From: Auxenochlorella pyrenoidosa
Taxonomy: Eukaryota; Chlorophyta; Trebouxiophyceae; Chlorellales; Chlorellaceae
Direction: 5' to 3'
Assembly (NCBI GenBank): GCA_001430745.1
Contig: KQ482003.1
Coordinates: forward strand, 1,034,329 to 1,098,328
DNA: 64,000 nucleotides
Part shown: positions 1 to 10,276 of the stretch, piece by piece
Layout: the number at the start of each line of letters is the position of its first letter
Position numbering within the stretch: the first letter of the stretch is position 1
Position numbers and translations under genes: made by a program
The notes under the pieces: model-generated
What the model saw: the letters and a program-made list of their open reading frames with translations, nothing else
Database searches by the model: none
What the model was told of the DNA's origin: nothing

Positions 1-82
1 CATCTTGGCAGCAGGACCATTGCCGTCGCAAATTTGCCCCTTTTCTTGCTCTGCCTACCACCACGACGCTCCCAGGCCCCAC

Positions 83-1796
83 CTGGTCCTTGATGTCCAG
101 GTTGTACAGCGCGTTGAGCAGGGAGCGGCCCATGAGGAACTCCATGGACAGGTAGTACACGCGCTTGGGGTCCATCTCCTTGATGTACGTCCTGCCGGGG
201 AGAGGAGGAGGCACGGAGGCTTCAAGGCAGGCAAGGGCTGCCAGCACCGCGGCAAGTACACCAGGCCGGCACGCCAGGCAGAGCAGGCAGCAAGAGCAGC
301 AGCTGGCAAACATGGGACAGCAGGCGAGGGCGCACCCCTGCAGCCCTCCTGGCCAGCCGGCTGCGCGAGCGCGGCGGCTCCCCCGACTCACTGCGTGTCG
401 TTCCACTCCTCGATCAGCCGGTCGCGCACCGAGTAGGCGGTGGCCATGTACGCCTCTAGGTCATCAAACTTGTAGCGGGAGCGGGCCATGGTGTACTCCA
501 CGTCTGCGCGCGGGGCAGCAGGGAAGAAGGTGTGGGCGGTTGCATGCAACAGCGTGGCGGCAGCATGCAGTGGCTGGCTGTGCGCATCAGTGGTTGCGGC
601 CAGGGGGCCGTTGCATGTGGGCAGAGGCAGGTTGCAAGCGCCCCGAGGGCAGCACCTGCCCACCACTACAAAGCGCCGCATGCCCTTTCTGCTGCACTCA
701 CGGTTGACGATCGACTGCTGGATGGACAGCACGTCGTTCTTCACGTACGTGTCCATCAGCGTGTGCAGCAGCTCCTGGCGGTCCTCGCTGACGCCAGGCA
801 CCGACAGCTTGGGCCGGATGGCGGCGGCGGGCTTGGCAAAGGAGGCCAGGGTCACCTCGATGGCGTTCTTCATCGCCTCCAGGTCGCCCTCAGCCACCTG
901 CGGTGATGTTGTCAGGATGCGTGGAGCTTGCTCGCGTGCCTCCACTGCCTGCTCGGCTTGCAGTCGGCCACAAGGACAACTGCCCTTTGCTGAAAGCAGG
1001 GCATTCTACCAGAAATGCCAGTGCGACCGCCCACACCAGCGCCCAGCAACCCTTGTCGACCAGCCCACGCTCACCTTGGTTCGCTCCATGGTGGTCACCC
1101 AAAAGGTGTCGCGGAAGGTGCCACCCTTGCCGCCAATCTCAGCACGCACCACATCCAGCCCCAGATCGGTGAAGGTGGAGGTCAGGCTGCTGAGCAGGCC
1201 TGCACGCGCGGGGGGAAGCAAGAAACAGCAGCTGGGTGCTGCGGTGCAGCTGGCTTGGTGGATTGACCGTGGTTTGGCCAGCTGCAGGGGCACCAGATGG
1301 GCCGTAAACATCGAGCACCTACTGCTGGGAGCCAAACCCTATGGGGTGGGCATTGCCAATCTGGCCGATCGGTATGTAAAGTCAGCGTGGCAGCCGTGCA
1401 TCCAGCACCGCTTGGTGCCGCCAGCAAGCGTGCCTGCAGCGGCGGCGCGCCCAGCAACGCTTGCAGGCCTTGCAGGTGGCAGCACGCACCTGGGCGGTTG
1501 GCTCCGGCCACCTTGATGACGGTGGCAGCAGGATCAGCCTCGTTGTCCATTGTCACGGCTGCTACCGCGCCGCCCGCCGAGTCCTGCGTGCTGGTGTTGC
1601 TGGACCGCTCCGCCTCGGCGACGGCAGCCACCAGCAGGCCGTGGCGGCGGGCTGCCGGAGCTGTGCGACATCCCGAGCGCCTGGCTGGCGCGCCCAGGCC
1701 GCAGCGCTGTCCGCTGGCAAGCCCTACTCCCGGCCGGCGACTGCCCTGACGCAGTGGTGCTGCCACCCCACCGGCAAGCGCCCGCTGCGCCTGCAT
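83..1796 (-). CDS. Plastid alpha-glucan (starch) phosphorylase with N-terminal ACT domain, 3' end outside window
   Basis: Exons in transcription order: 1490-1796, 1075-1199, 702-897, 392-503, 83-191. The last donor leads into an intron running off the left edge, so only the first 283 codons are present. Residues 1-80 are Ala/Arg/Ser-rich, like a chloroplast transit peptide. Residues about 91-165 form an ACT domain: [19 protein letters not shown], a helix, then a strand containing DTFWVT. From about residue 190 the sequence is glycosyltransferase family 35 phosphorylase, including [20 protein letters not shown] and [20 protein letters not shown]. The family releases glucose-1-phosphate from starch or maltodextrin using phosphate and PLP; the catalytic half is not in the window. 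ACT domains usually bind small regulatory ligands such as amino acids, so this one may make the enzyme allosteric (inference). The ATG at 1796 is the first in frame. Confidence 0.88.
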
Positions 1797-2105
1797 GCTG
1801 CTACCAAGAGCTGATACAGGCCAGCAGGCGAGGGGAAGGGGAGCTGGGAGAACGGCAGGTGGGGGAGGCCGTGTCGTTCCGGGGCCCTGTGCACTGATCG
1901 GCGCGCTTCACGGTGCTCAGGAAAGATACCGATTGCAGATCCGGCGGCCCGCAACTCGGCGGAGGACGTGCCATGCTGCGGTCTGCGTGATGCAACAGGA
2001 GGGTTTGGCAAAACTAGGGAATCCGCCACCGATCACACCTGTAATCGCTGTATCACTGCTGTGGGACTCTGGAGTGCTTGTTGACCAGCCACACAGTGCC
2101 GGCGA
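1797..2105. promoter_or_regulatory. Divergent intergenic region between glucan phosphorylase and phosphofructokinase
   Basis: A 309-bp stretch separates the two start codons, so both 5' UTRs and promoters must fit here and may be shared. I see no clear TATA box or other defined element. Confidence 0.5.
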
Positions 2106-5100
2106 ATGGCAGCAGCCCTGTTAGTCGCGGCCCCTCTGGGTCCAGCAGCCCTGCCCATTGCAAGCCGCCGGACTGGAGCGAACCTGCTGCAGAGCGCTCA
2201 CGCGCCCAAGGTGATCTGCGGGGCCCTGCGCACTCAGCCTTGTGAAATTAAGCTCCTTTGTGCGCAGGTGCGCGCAGGACCCGGTCATAAGATGAATGCA
2301 TGGCGCCGCCCCCACCGCCCCCAGCACCCCTGCTCTACCCGCCCTTGCTGTTCCCATGCGCCCGAGCTTTCCCTGCAGCGCACAGCCCGCTCCCCAGTTA
2401 CCATCGCTGCCTCCAACGCTGGCGCCGACTTTGCAGTGACCAACTTTCAGGTGTGCGCTGCGAGGGCAATCGTCAAGCCACGTTGCTGCGTGGCTGTTTG
2501 CATGCCCCTGCACGATCCCCGCCCTTCTGCTGGGTGCGCTCATGCCTTTCTTGCAAACCCTTAGTGGCAGGTGGAAACGCCGGATGCCTCGGACGAGGTG
2601 CTCGAGTGCCCAACGCTGCGCCAGCTGCTGCGGCCTCGGCCAAGCCCATTTGTGGTGAGCGTGGCAAACAGTGTCTTGCCGCCCGGGTGCAAGGGCAGTG
2701 CTGCTTCACCACCTCTGTTCCCGTGCCACCCGGTTTGCTCAGTGCGTGGCGTACACCTGACCTGTCTCTCTCTCTCCTGCTCCTCACCACCCGTCCCGGC
2801 CAGGTGAACAACAACTTTGGCGGCGGCTTTGTGTCCGACGAGGACCGCGTGGCGCTCTCCGCCATCAAGTTTGCTTCGGGCGAGAGCGCAGGCGCCAAGT
2901 GCATCAGCAGCGACGACGGCAACGGCGACCGCTGGCTGGAGGCCAGCATGGAGCAGCTGTGCGTGCCGCTGCCCCCCTGGGGGCTGCGTGCCGGGGCGCG
3001 CGAGACCATCTGGTTCAACCCGGCAGAGGTCAACGCAGCCAGTGAGTGTGCCAATGGGCGGTGGTGCGGGCTGGATTAAATTACAGCGCTGAAGGCTTCC
3101 GACTGCGGCCACACTGCTTGTTTGCCTGCCAGGCAGCAGCCTGCACATGTCCACAGCAAGCAAGATGCTCATGCCATCACAACTGCCTATGCCATCACAA
3201 CTGCCTGCCGCGCTGCCTACCTGCAGTTGTGACGTGCGGCGGGCTGTGCCCAGGCCTGAATGATGTGGTGCAGGGCCTCGTGTCCAAGCTCACAGACTAT
3301 GGCGTGCCTGAGGGACACATCCTGGGCATCCGGTGAGCGCATGGGAAGGGAAAGTCCACTGGAAACTGCTCGGGAGTATGCGCAGCTTTGGTGCGCAGCT
3401 ATCCACCAGAAGCAGAGCCCAGCTGCCCCCCACCCCCTTACTTTCCTGCTCAAGTGCTGCTCTTGCTGCCTGGCCCTGCCCTTCGATCTGCGCCCCTTGC
3501 AGGTATGGCTTCCGCGGCTTTTACGACCGCAAGGCCAAGCCCATTGTGCTGACCAAGAAGAGTGTGGAGGGCATCCAGCTGGAGGGAGGCACCATGCTGG
3601 GCACAAGCCGCGGCGGCGCCGATCTGAGGCAAGGACGGGGGCAGCACCCGGGCAGCACCCGGGCACACGGTGGGAACGTTTGCTGGGCAGGCAGGAGCTG
3701 TGCTGCGGTGTCCTCCTCCCGCTGCTAAGCCATAGGGAATCAATCTTCTTGTAGGGCAACGGGCACGACTCTCCGAGCTGTGCACAACGGCGCTGCTGAC
3801 TTGAGGTCGCTGCCCCCCTTGCCCGCCTGCCTGGCCTGCAGGCAGATAGTGAAGCAGATAGATCTGTGGGGGATTGACATGGTGTTTGTGGTGGGCGGCA
3901 ACGGCGGCAACGCAGGGGCGGCGGCCATCCAGGAGGAGCTGGAGAAGAACAACATCATCTGCAGGTGGGGTCGGAGTGGCAGAGGCAGGGCAGAGGCAGG
4001 ACAAAGGCGGCACTTGCCTCCAATCAGCCAGGCCCATTGAGCTCGGGACAGGAGCGGAAAACTTGCTAGGCCAGCAAGGATCTTCTGCTCCCTTTCTTTG
4101 CAGCGTGGTGGGTGTTCCCAAGTCAATAGACAACGACATCCTGCTCATCGACAAGACCTTTGGGTGAGGCAGGCTGCTACTACCTGGCACAGGAGTGCTT
4201 TGCTGGGGTGGCACAGCCGACATCAGTCGTGCTCACAGCAAGCATAGGCACACACTGCAATCAAACCGATTCACTGGCCCTCCCCCGCGCCTCCCGCACC
4301 CACACCCGCAGCTTTGACACGGCGGTGGAAGAGGCGCAGCGTGCCCTGCTGGCGGCCAAGGTGGAGGCCAGCAGCGCGTACCGCGGCATCGGGCTGGTCA
4401 AGCTCATGGGCCGGCAGTCGGGCTTCATCGCCATGCAGGCCTCCATGGCGTCTGGCGTGGTGGACATTGTGAGCTGGGTTTGGTGCGCTCTGTGGACAGG
4501 GGTGTACAGACTGCTATGCAAGGCCGAGGATGGCCTGAGCAGCAGGTGGCTGGCGTGGCGTGCAGGCCTGCAGGGTGCAAGCATGCAGTCGGTGCTGCCT
4601 GAAGTCTTGTTCTTGGCTTGTGGCCTTCGCCCGCAATGCAGTCAGCCAGCCGACCGGGCCTCCCTTCATGCTGCCTGCACTCCCCTGCAGTGTCTCATCC
4701 CAGAGGTGCCCTTCAAACTGGCTGGCGAGACTGGCATGCTGGCCTACTTGGAGAAAGTGCTCAATGACAAGGGGCACGCGGTGGTGTGCGTCGCTGAGGG
4801 GGCGGGCCAGGTGTGCGGTCGACGTGCTGCGCTCGAGGGCCTCTGCGTTTGGGGCAGCGCAAAGAGTGTTCAGGCAGGTTGGCGTGGCGCCGTGCAAACA
4901 AGCGTGCAGATCAGAATGGGCAGGGCAAGCTGAGCACCGGGCCGCGGCAAGGTGTGCAGCTGAGAGCTCCCTCATGGTGATGGTGTGGGGTGTCCATTGT
5001 CAGCAAGGTTTGATACTGCCTTAAGCAGCAGCAGCTCCCTGTCATCCTCTGCAGGACATCCTGGGAGCAGAGGAGGACCGCAGGTGCGACGCAAGCGGCA

Positions 5101-6028
5101 ACCCCATCCTGAAGGACGTGGGCCCGTGGCTCAAGTCGGAAATCAAGAAGTACTTCAAGGATGCAGACGTCAAGTATATCGACCCCTCGTGAGCTGCGAG
5201 CTGATGGATCAGGGGAGGGAATGGGAGCTCCCATTCCCGAGTGGGGCCCCCTCGTGTCGCAGCCAGGCAGAACTTGCCTGTTTGTTTTTGCTGTCCTCAA
5301 CCTGGCGCATCATTTCCTGCTGGATGTGCACTGCCCTTGACTGCCCATCGCTTCCCCGCGAGCAAGGAAAGACCGCGCGGACTGCAAGCTGTCACATGCA
5401 TCATCCTGCCATCTGCTGAACAGCTGCACTCTTGACCCGCCCCTCCATTGCGCAGCTACCTGATCCGCTCCATCCCCACCATCAGCGGCGACCGCATCTA
5501 CTGCAAGGTGCTGGCGCACAACGCGGTGCACGCCGCCTTTGCCGGCTACACGGGGGTCACCATGGGGCTGGTCAACACGCACGTGAGCCGGGGCGGCCCG
5601 GGTGACTTGCCGGCTTGCCTGCCTGCTTGCTGGCCTGCTTGCCTGCTTCCCGCCTGCCAGCAGTAAGTATGAGCCTGCACTCTTGGATTATTGCACCAAA
5701 CTCTGAGGCCCTCCCTCCTTTGCCTGCACCCCACTGCAGTACTGCTACCTGCCCATTCGCACGGTGATCCAGGCGCCGCGGCGGGTGGACCCCCGCGGCA
5801 AGACCTGGAACCGCCTTAGGTGGGCTGAGTGCTGCCTTGCTTGTCATGCACCTCCTCAGCACGGAGCCTGTTGCCCACTCACCATGCATGTTGCATGCGG
5901 CTCTGCTCCACTCAGCGGCGTGCACCTGTACCTCTCCTTTGTTCCCAGCAACTTTGCTTTCCCCAGCAGCTTTGCTTTCTTCCTTCAATCCCCGCAGGGT
6001 CAGCATCGGCCAGCCTAACTTTGTGTGA
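2106..6028 (+). CDS. PFK: ATP-dependent 6-phosphofructokinase, plant type, probably plastidial
   Basis: Exons: 2106-2450, 2571-2654, 2804-3041, 3227-3332, 3503-3628, 3842-3964, 4104-4163, 4312-4468, 4691-4810, 5055-5188, 5456-5582, 5740-5819, 5998-6028 (576 aa). It phosphorylates fructose-6-phosphate to fructose-1,6-bisphosphate. Family motifs are TCGGLCPGLNDVV (nucleotide-site start), YGFRGFYD, GGTMLGTSRGG, PKSIDND (catalytic Asp), MGRQSGFIAMQAS (substrate loop) and VAEGAGQD. The glycine motif reads VGGNGGNAGA, with Asn320 where many PFKs have Asp in GGDGT. The Ala/Arg-rich N-terminus suggests plastid import. Intron 5 has a GC donor (GAG|GCAAGG), which is needed to keep frame. The N-terminal exon could hide a further intron between about 2270 and 2378, so residues 55-90 are uncertain. 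It lies head to head with the glucan phosphorylase. Confidence 0.92.
3171..3206. repeat. 18-bp tandem duplication in PFK intron 3
   Basis: Two identical copies of ATGCCATCACAACTGCCT lie side by side just upstream of the acceptor at 3226. Confidence 0.85.
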
Positions 6029-6623
6029 CATGTGACACTGCTCCACCTGCCTGCACGGAGGCTAGCAGGGCAACGCGCACGTTAGGGCGAGGCATGCCTG
6101 CGCAGGTGTGCGCGGGCTTTATTGTAGCCCCAAGATTTCCTGCTGAATGCCTCCCTTATGGAACTTCCTCACAAGTCACTATCTTTGTGCGCCTACTTCG
6201 GCCCATGCCCATAGCTACAAGAGTGCAGCAACGCGCAGCCCTAGCCTGTACTCTACGCCTTCCCATTCATTTTGTACTTGCGACTTCATTGGGGCTCCTT
6301 TTGCATGCCCAGGCTCGGCCCCACCTACACTGTTTGTGACGCTGAGGCAGCCAATGTCTGCCAGCAATCTGCCTGCTTGACCCCCTCCTGCTCCCTCTGC
6401 TTGCGATGTTAGCTCCCTCTGCTTGTGCGGCAACCCTTCGCTGCGTGTGACATTCGCTGGCACTATGAACGTGTATGCAACTTTTGAACACCATGAGCAT
6501 GGGGGCAGAGGAGCAGTCGAGGAAGTTGAGCAGCAAAGGGCGAAACAGTTTGGTCAGGTTGGCAGTCAGCAGAGATACAGGGAGACAGGCGGCTGAGGAC
6601 GGGCGTGCACAGCAGCAGTTCCT
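6029..6623. other. Convergent intergenic region, PFK and SF3B5 3' ends
   Basis: No supported gene. It should hold the 3' UTRs of PFK (+) and SF3B5 (-). I found no TGTAA on either expected strand. There is a short imperfect repeat of CTCCCTCTGCTTG near 6387-6425. Confidence 0.5.
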
Positions 6624-7278
6624 TCAAGCCTCATCCTCCTTCTCCGGCGGCAGGCCACAGGGCAGCAGCATGTTCTGCAGGTGGTGAAAGGGAGGCACGC
6701 GGTACTGTGGAGGCAGCAAGTATGCGATTGGGGGTGCGGAAAGAGCAGCACAAATCCTGCACACCCCTCTCTACCTCTCCACGGTGCAGCGGTGTTCCTT
6801 GCAGGAAGGGGGCGAACTGTGCCCGGCTGAGGGCCCCACGCGCACCAGCCCCGCACCTGCAGGAAGTTGTACTTGATGCGGCCCATCGACTCGTTCTCCG
6901 CGACGGCGTGGTACGCAGTCAGCGATTGGTGGCCGATGAAGGAGGCGTACGTGTCGCGCTTGATGTTCAGGTTCCACTCAAAGCGGTTGATGTCCGGGTG
7001 CCCCGTGCCCACGTACTTTGACTGCAAACATCGGGGGGGTTGGGCGGCATGCGCGGTCATCGACCAGGAAGGGCGCGCCAACTGCTGCTTAATGCAGTCG
7101 CCTCCCATGATGAATGCAACAAGCGCAGCATAGCATCGTGAGTGCGATGCTAAGCTTGGCTTGGCTCCAACCCCCGCCCCCGCCCCTCCCCCCAGCATCC
7201 ACCGGTGTGGAGGCTCATGCTCACCTGCAGGTGCTCTAGCTGCGCATTGATGTTGAAGCGGTCCGAGAGAGTCGCCAT
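6624..7278 (-). CDS. SF3B5: Splicing factor 3B subunit 5 (SF3b10)
   Basis: Exons: 7225-7278, 6857-7021, 6624-6674, all phase 0, giving 89 aa. This is close to the roughly 86 aa of known SF3B5. Family motifs are MATLSDRFNINAQLEHLQ, KYVGTGHPDINRFEWNLNI, RDTYASFIGH, AENESMGRIKYNFLQ and MLLPCGLPPE, matching along the whole length. SF3B5 is a small structural subunit of the SF3b complex in U2 snRNP, which helps recognise the branch point in the nucleus. Confidence 0.96.
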
Positions 7279-8260
7279 GGGGCCGCTGCTGTTGTTCAAG
7301 GGCAGCCGCTAATAAATTGTGAATGCCGACTCCCTGCAAGGGAGAGGCGGCGGCGGTAGCGGCGGAGGCGGCTCGTGCGAATGGTTACCAGCACGCAAGC
7401 AGCAGACCGTCTCGCGCAAGATGCCGCCCTGCAGAGCTGAAATGGCTCGACTCTGACGCTTCTCGGCTTCGGATGGTGTTTCCCTCTGCACGCTACGCCC
7501 TAGTTGCTGCAGGCTCCCTCCAAAGAGCGCCAGAAATCGCGAAAGCACACTCGCTTACCTGCGGGTGCAGAAAGCGCGATGGGAGACGGGTTCTGCGTAT
7601 GGACGCCCGGGCCTGCGTGGAGCGCTCTGTGTAGTGCAGATCGTCAAGTCTGATTGGTTGAGCATCTGCGGTAAGCCCAAGATGGCCCCGCCCGGCGCCG
7701 CAGCGGCGGCAGCGGCACAGCGCAGGAGCAGGCTCGGTGCCAAACTCACATGGCTCTCTGTTGTAGGCTTGTTCTGACTGAACCTACTGTCTGCATGGCT
7801 AGTACCTGCTGGATCTAGTCTCACGGTCATGCTATGCACCACTTGAGCGCAACCTGCGGCCTGAAGGCATGCCAAGCGTCCTTCGCACCCGGGTAAACAG
7901 AGCGCGGCCATGATGGAACTTAGGGGGCAGTGCGTAAACGCCAACGGGATCGTCGAAGAAGTTACTATGGAACTGCGAAAACAGCAGGGTGGTGGGTCGA
8001 TTGTGTTTGCACCCAGGAGCGTGTGCGCCAACCATGACAAATAACTTCCAGGCGGAGCACAGGACACACAAGCACCAAGCCAGGATTGGACCCCAATACA
8101 AGTAGAGGAAAAGGGGAAGAGGATTGAGGCAATTCAGAAGTTGGTCTGCTTGCATCCACAGCAACCTCGCATTGCGGGGATCGGGGCCATGGGCGACAGC
8201 AAAGCCAATGATGCATGCCCTGACCTCCAATGGGGGCACTGGCAACAGCAGTTGCTGGCC
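7279..8260. other. Intergenic region upstream of SF3B5
   Basis: About 1 kb with no convincing gene. The longest reading frame on the minus strand (near 7555-8067) has no family similarity and no supporting splice structure. It should hold the SF3B5 promoter and the 3' UTR of the next gene. Confidence 0.5.
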
Positions 8261-9447
8261 TCAGGGCACAGTGGGCATCAGCGCATCAAGTCTGCAGCCA
8301 GGGAAGGATTCGATGTGTGACGTACAGTGCTGTACGTGCTCACATCCTGCCACATCGCTAGCACTGGGAAGCGTTTTTCCGTCGAGCTGCAGGCAAGTGT
8401 GGACAGGGCGCCCCTACAATGTTTTCCCAGGCCTGCGCGCATCCCTGAGGCTGCCATGCGCGTGCGCCTCACCAGCGCTGTGCAGCACTTGCAGGCGGCA
8501 TAGCAGCCCCGGCACTTCTTGGTCTTGGGCGTGCAAGTGTTGTAGTACGCCGTGATTGAGGGGCCAGAAGCATAGATGGAGCAGTTGCCACCGGGGCCGC
8601 ACATCACCTGCAGGGACCAAAGTGAGGCACGGCCGACGGACAGTCGAGTAGGGTACGCAGGCATTGCCACGGTGCTGCTGACAGGGGGCGCTGGGTTGCG
8701 ATGCCCACCCTGCTCTGAAACAAGCCCTCACAATGTAGGACCCGGTCGGGGCCTTGAGCACCGCCTGGACGCCTGCCGAGTTGGGTGCGCCACAGCCGCC
8801 AATCTCCACGACCTGGCGGGGGCATGGCGCAGGCAGTGGAATCGAGCACATGGAAACCAGTGCCTGCAGTGAGCTGTGTGACTCTGCTGCACAGCGACCG
8901 TGACGCGCAACCCGTGACCCTGCCCAGCCGGCCTCCAGCACAGCACAGTGCACTGCAAGGCAATGCAATGTGAGATTACATCCGCAAAGTGCAGGCATGC
9001 GCACAAAGCAGCTCCAGCTCACAGTGAACAGGTCCTTGACGTCGGGCAGGCCAGGCGTCTGTATGGTGGCATCGAACCGGGTGGCAGTGCCGTAGCGCAC
9101 CAGCGACTTGCACACCTGCAGGGAGGGCAGCGCTCTGCACTGGTGCAGCTCAGCCGGCCTGGGTTGCTGGCCGGCATGCCCTAGCAGAAGCACCCGCACC
9201 TCGCCTGGGCCACGCATAGCCATGCTACCTCCCACCAAAGGCACGCCGCGCCCACCGTTGTCATGAAGGCACCGGAGGTGGTGCCGGTGAACATCCCGAC
9301 GGTCTTGCCGTTGATCGGGACTGACGTGAAGCCCGTGACGCCGCTGGTGGGCGCTGACAGCGGGACAGTGACCTTGATCGTCTTCACGGCGGCGGCGCAG
9401 CCGTGCAGCAGCAAAGCCAGCATCAGGAGACTGAGGGCGGCCTTCAT
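8261..9447 (-). CDS. Secreted Cys-rich protein of unknown function
   Basis: Exons: 9256-9447, 9023-9115, 8732-8812, 8473-8607, 8261-8386 (208 aa, all phase 0).
The start encodes a clear signal peptide (MKAALSLLMLALLLHGCAAA). After that come Thr/Val-rich strands (TIKVTVPLSAPTSGVTGF) and about 14 cysteines, several paired (CRGCYAACKCC), which suggests a disulfide-rich extracellular or vacuolar protein. I do not recognise the family. The 3' end has two options. I prefer splicing at CTG|GTGAGG (8473) into the exon at 8386, because both sites are strong and the result stays Cys-rich. Without that splice, translation runs on to a stop at 8278. Confidence 0.6.
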
Positions 9448-10276
9448 GGTGGGGGGGGCCTGCAGGGGATGCATGTGGCAGGAACATAGCGGGCGATTAG
9501 GACCCCACGTGCAGGATGGAAGCATTGGCGGCACCGCTTGCTCTTGCAAGGCGGGCCTGTAACTCTCTCTTTATTTCACCACCTGATTGCCACTGCACGC
9601 CGGAACCGTCCTACTTGCGCTACATAGACAAATTCTGTGTGCAGGGTGAAACCAAGCAGTGCAGTTGCTGCTACTGCCACTGCCGCTGCCGCTGCCGTCC
9701 CTCCTGTACTCTGCCTTCAGCGCCTTTCCAAGATCCGTGCCCACCTCCGATCAGCACTTGGGGCAAGCTTGGGGGCTCTCGTAGTAAAAAACTTGCCTGT
9801 GAGGGCGCAAACCATCTCTCATACCGTGTTGCCCCATGCTGTGTGGCCCTGTGTGAACCGGTGTGTGTGTGTGCGATTTCGCAGTGCGAACATCATTCTT
9901 CGACATCATTTGGGCCCGATTCGATGCAGGTTGCTCGGGGAGAACAAGAAACGCTGCTCGTCCGGCGGCCGCGTCCACGGCTTGCTCTTTGCTCTCGGGC
10001 CTGACCCGCTGTAAGAGTGTTTATTGGCTGGGTATAGATGGGCATGTCACCTATGTAACCATCTCCAAGGGCAGTTGCTGCTCTGCCGTGCGCCAGTGCC
10101 CGCTGGCTCTGGCGTCAATCGGGTGGGCTGTATGGATGGACTCTCTGCTTCAGGGTGCTTAGCTTGTTCTTGCACACGCCACAAAAGGAAGCAACAGTGC
10201 GGGCGCACACCGAGGGTGCTTGGCAAGTCGGCAGGGGCCCTAGGCAGGACGCGAGAGCATGGGGCCTGCCCGCCTG
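9448..10276. other. Intergenic region between the secreted protein and the nucleoporin
   Basis: No supported gene in 829 bp. It should contain the promoter of the secreted-protein gene and the 3' UTR of the nucleoporin gene. A short TG run lies near 9859-9871. Confidence 0.5.

Noticed and set aside
5605..5665. A GCCTGCTTG-like repeat as a possible mobile or CRISPR repeat
   Set aside because: It is a short degenerate pyrimidine-rich tract inside a PFK intron, with no spacers or terminal repeats.
7555..8067. A 170-codon minus-strand frame between SF3B5 and the secreted protein
   Set aside because: No similarity, low-complexity Ala run, and no splice or conservation support.
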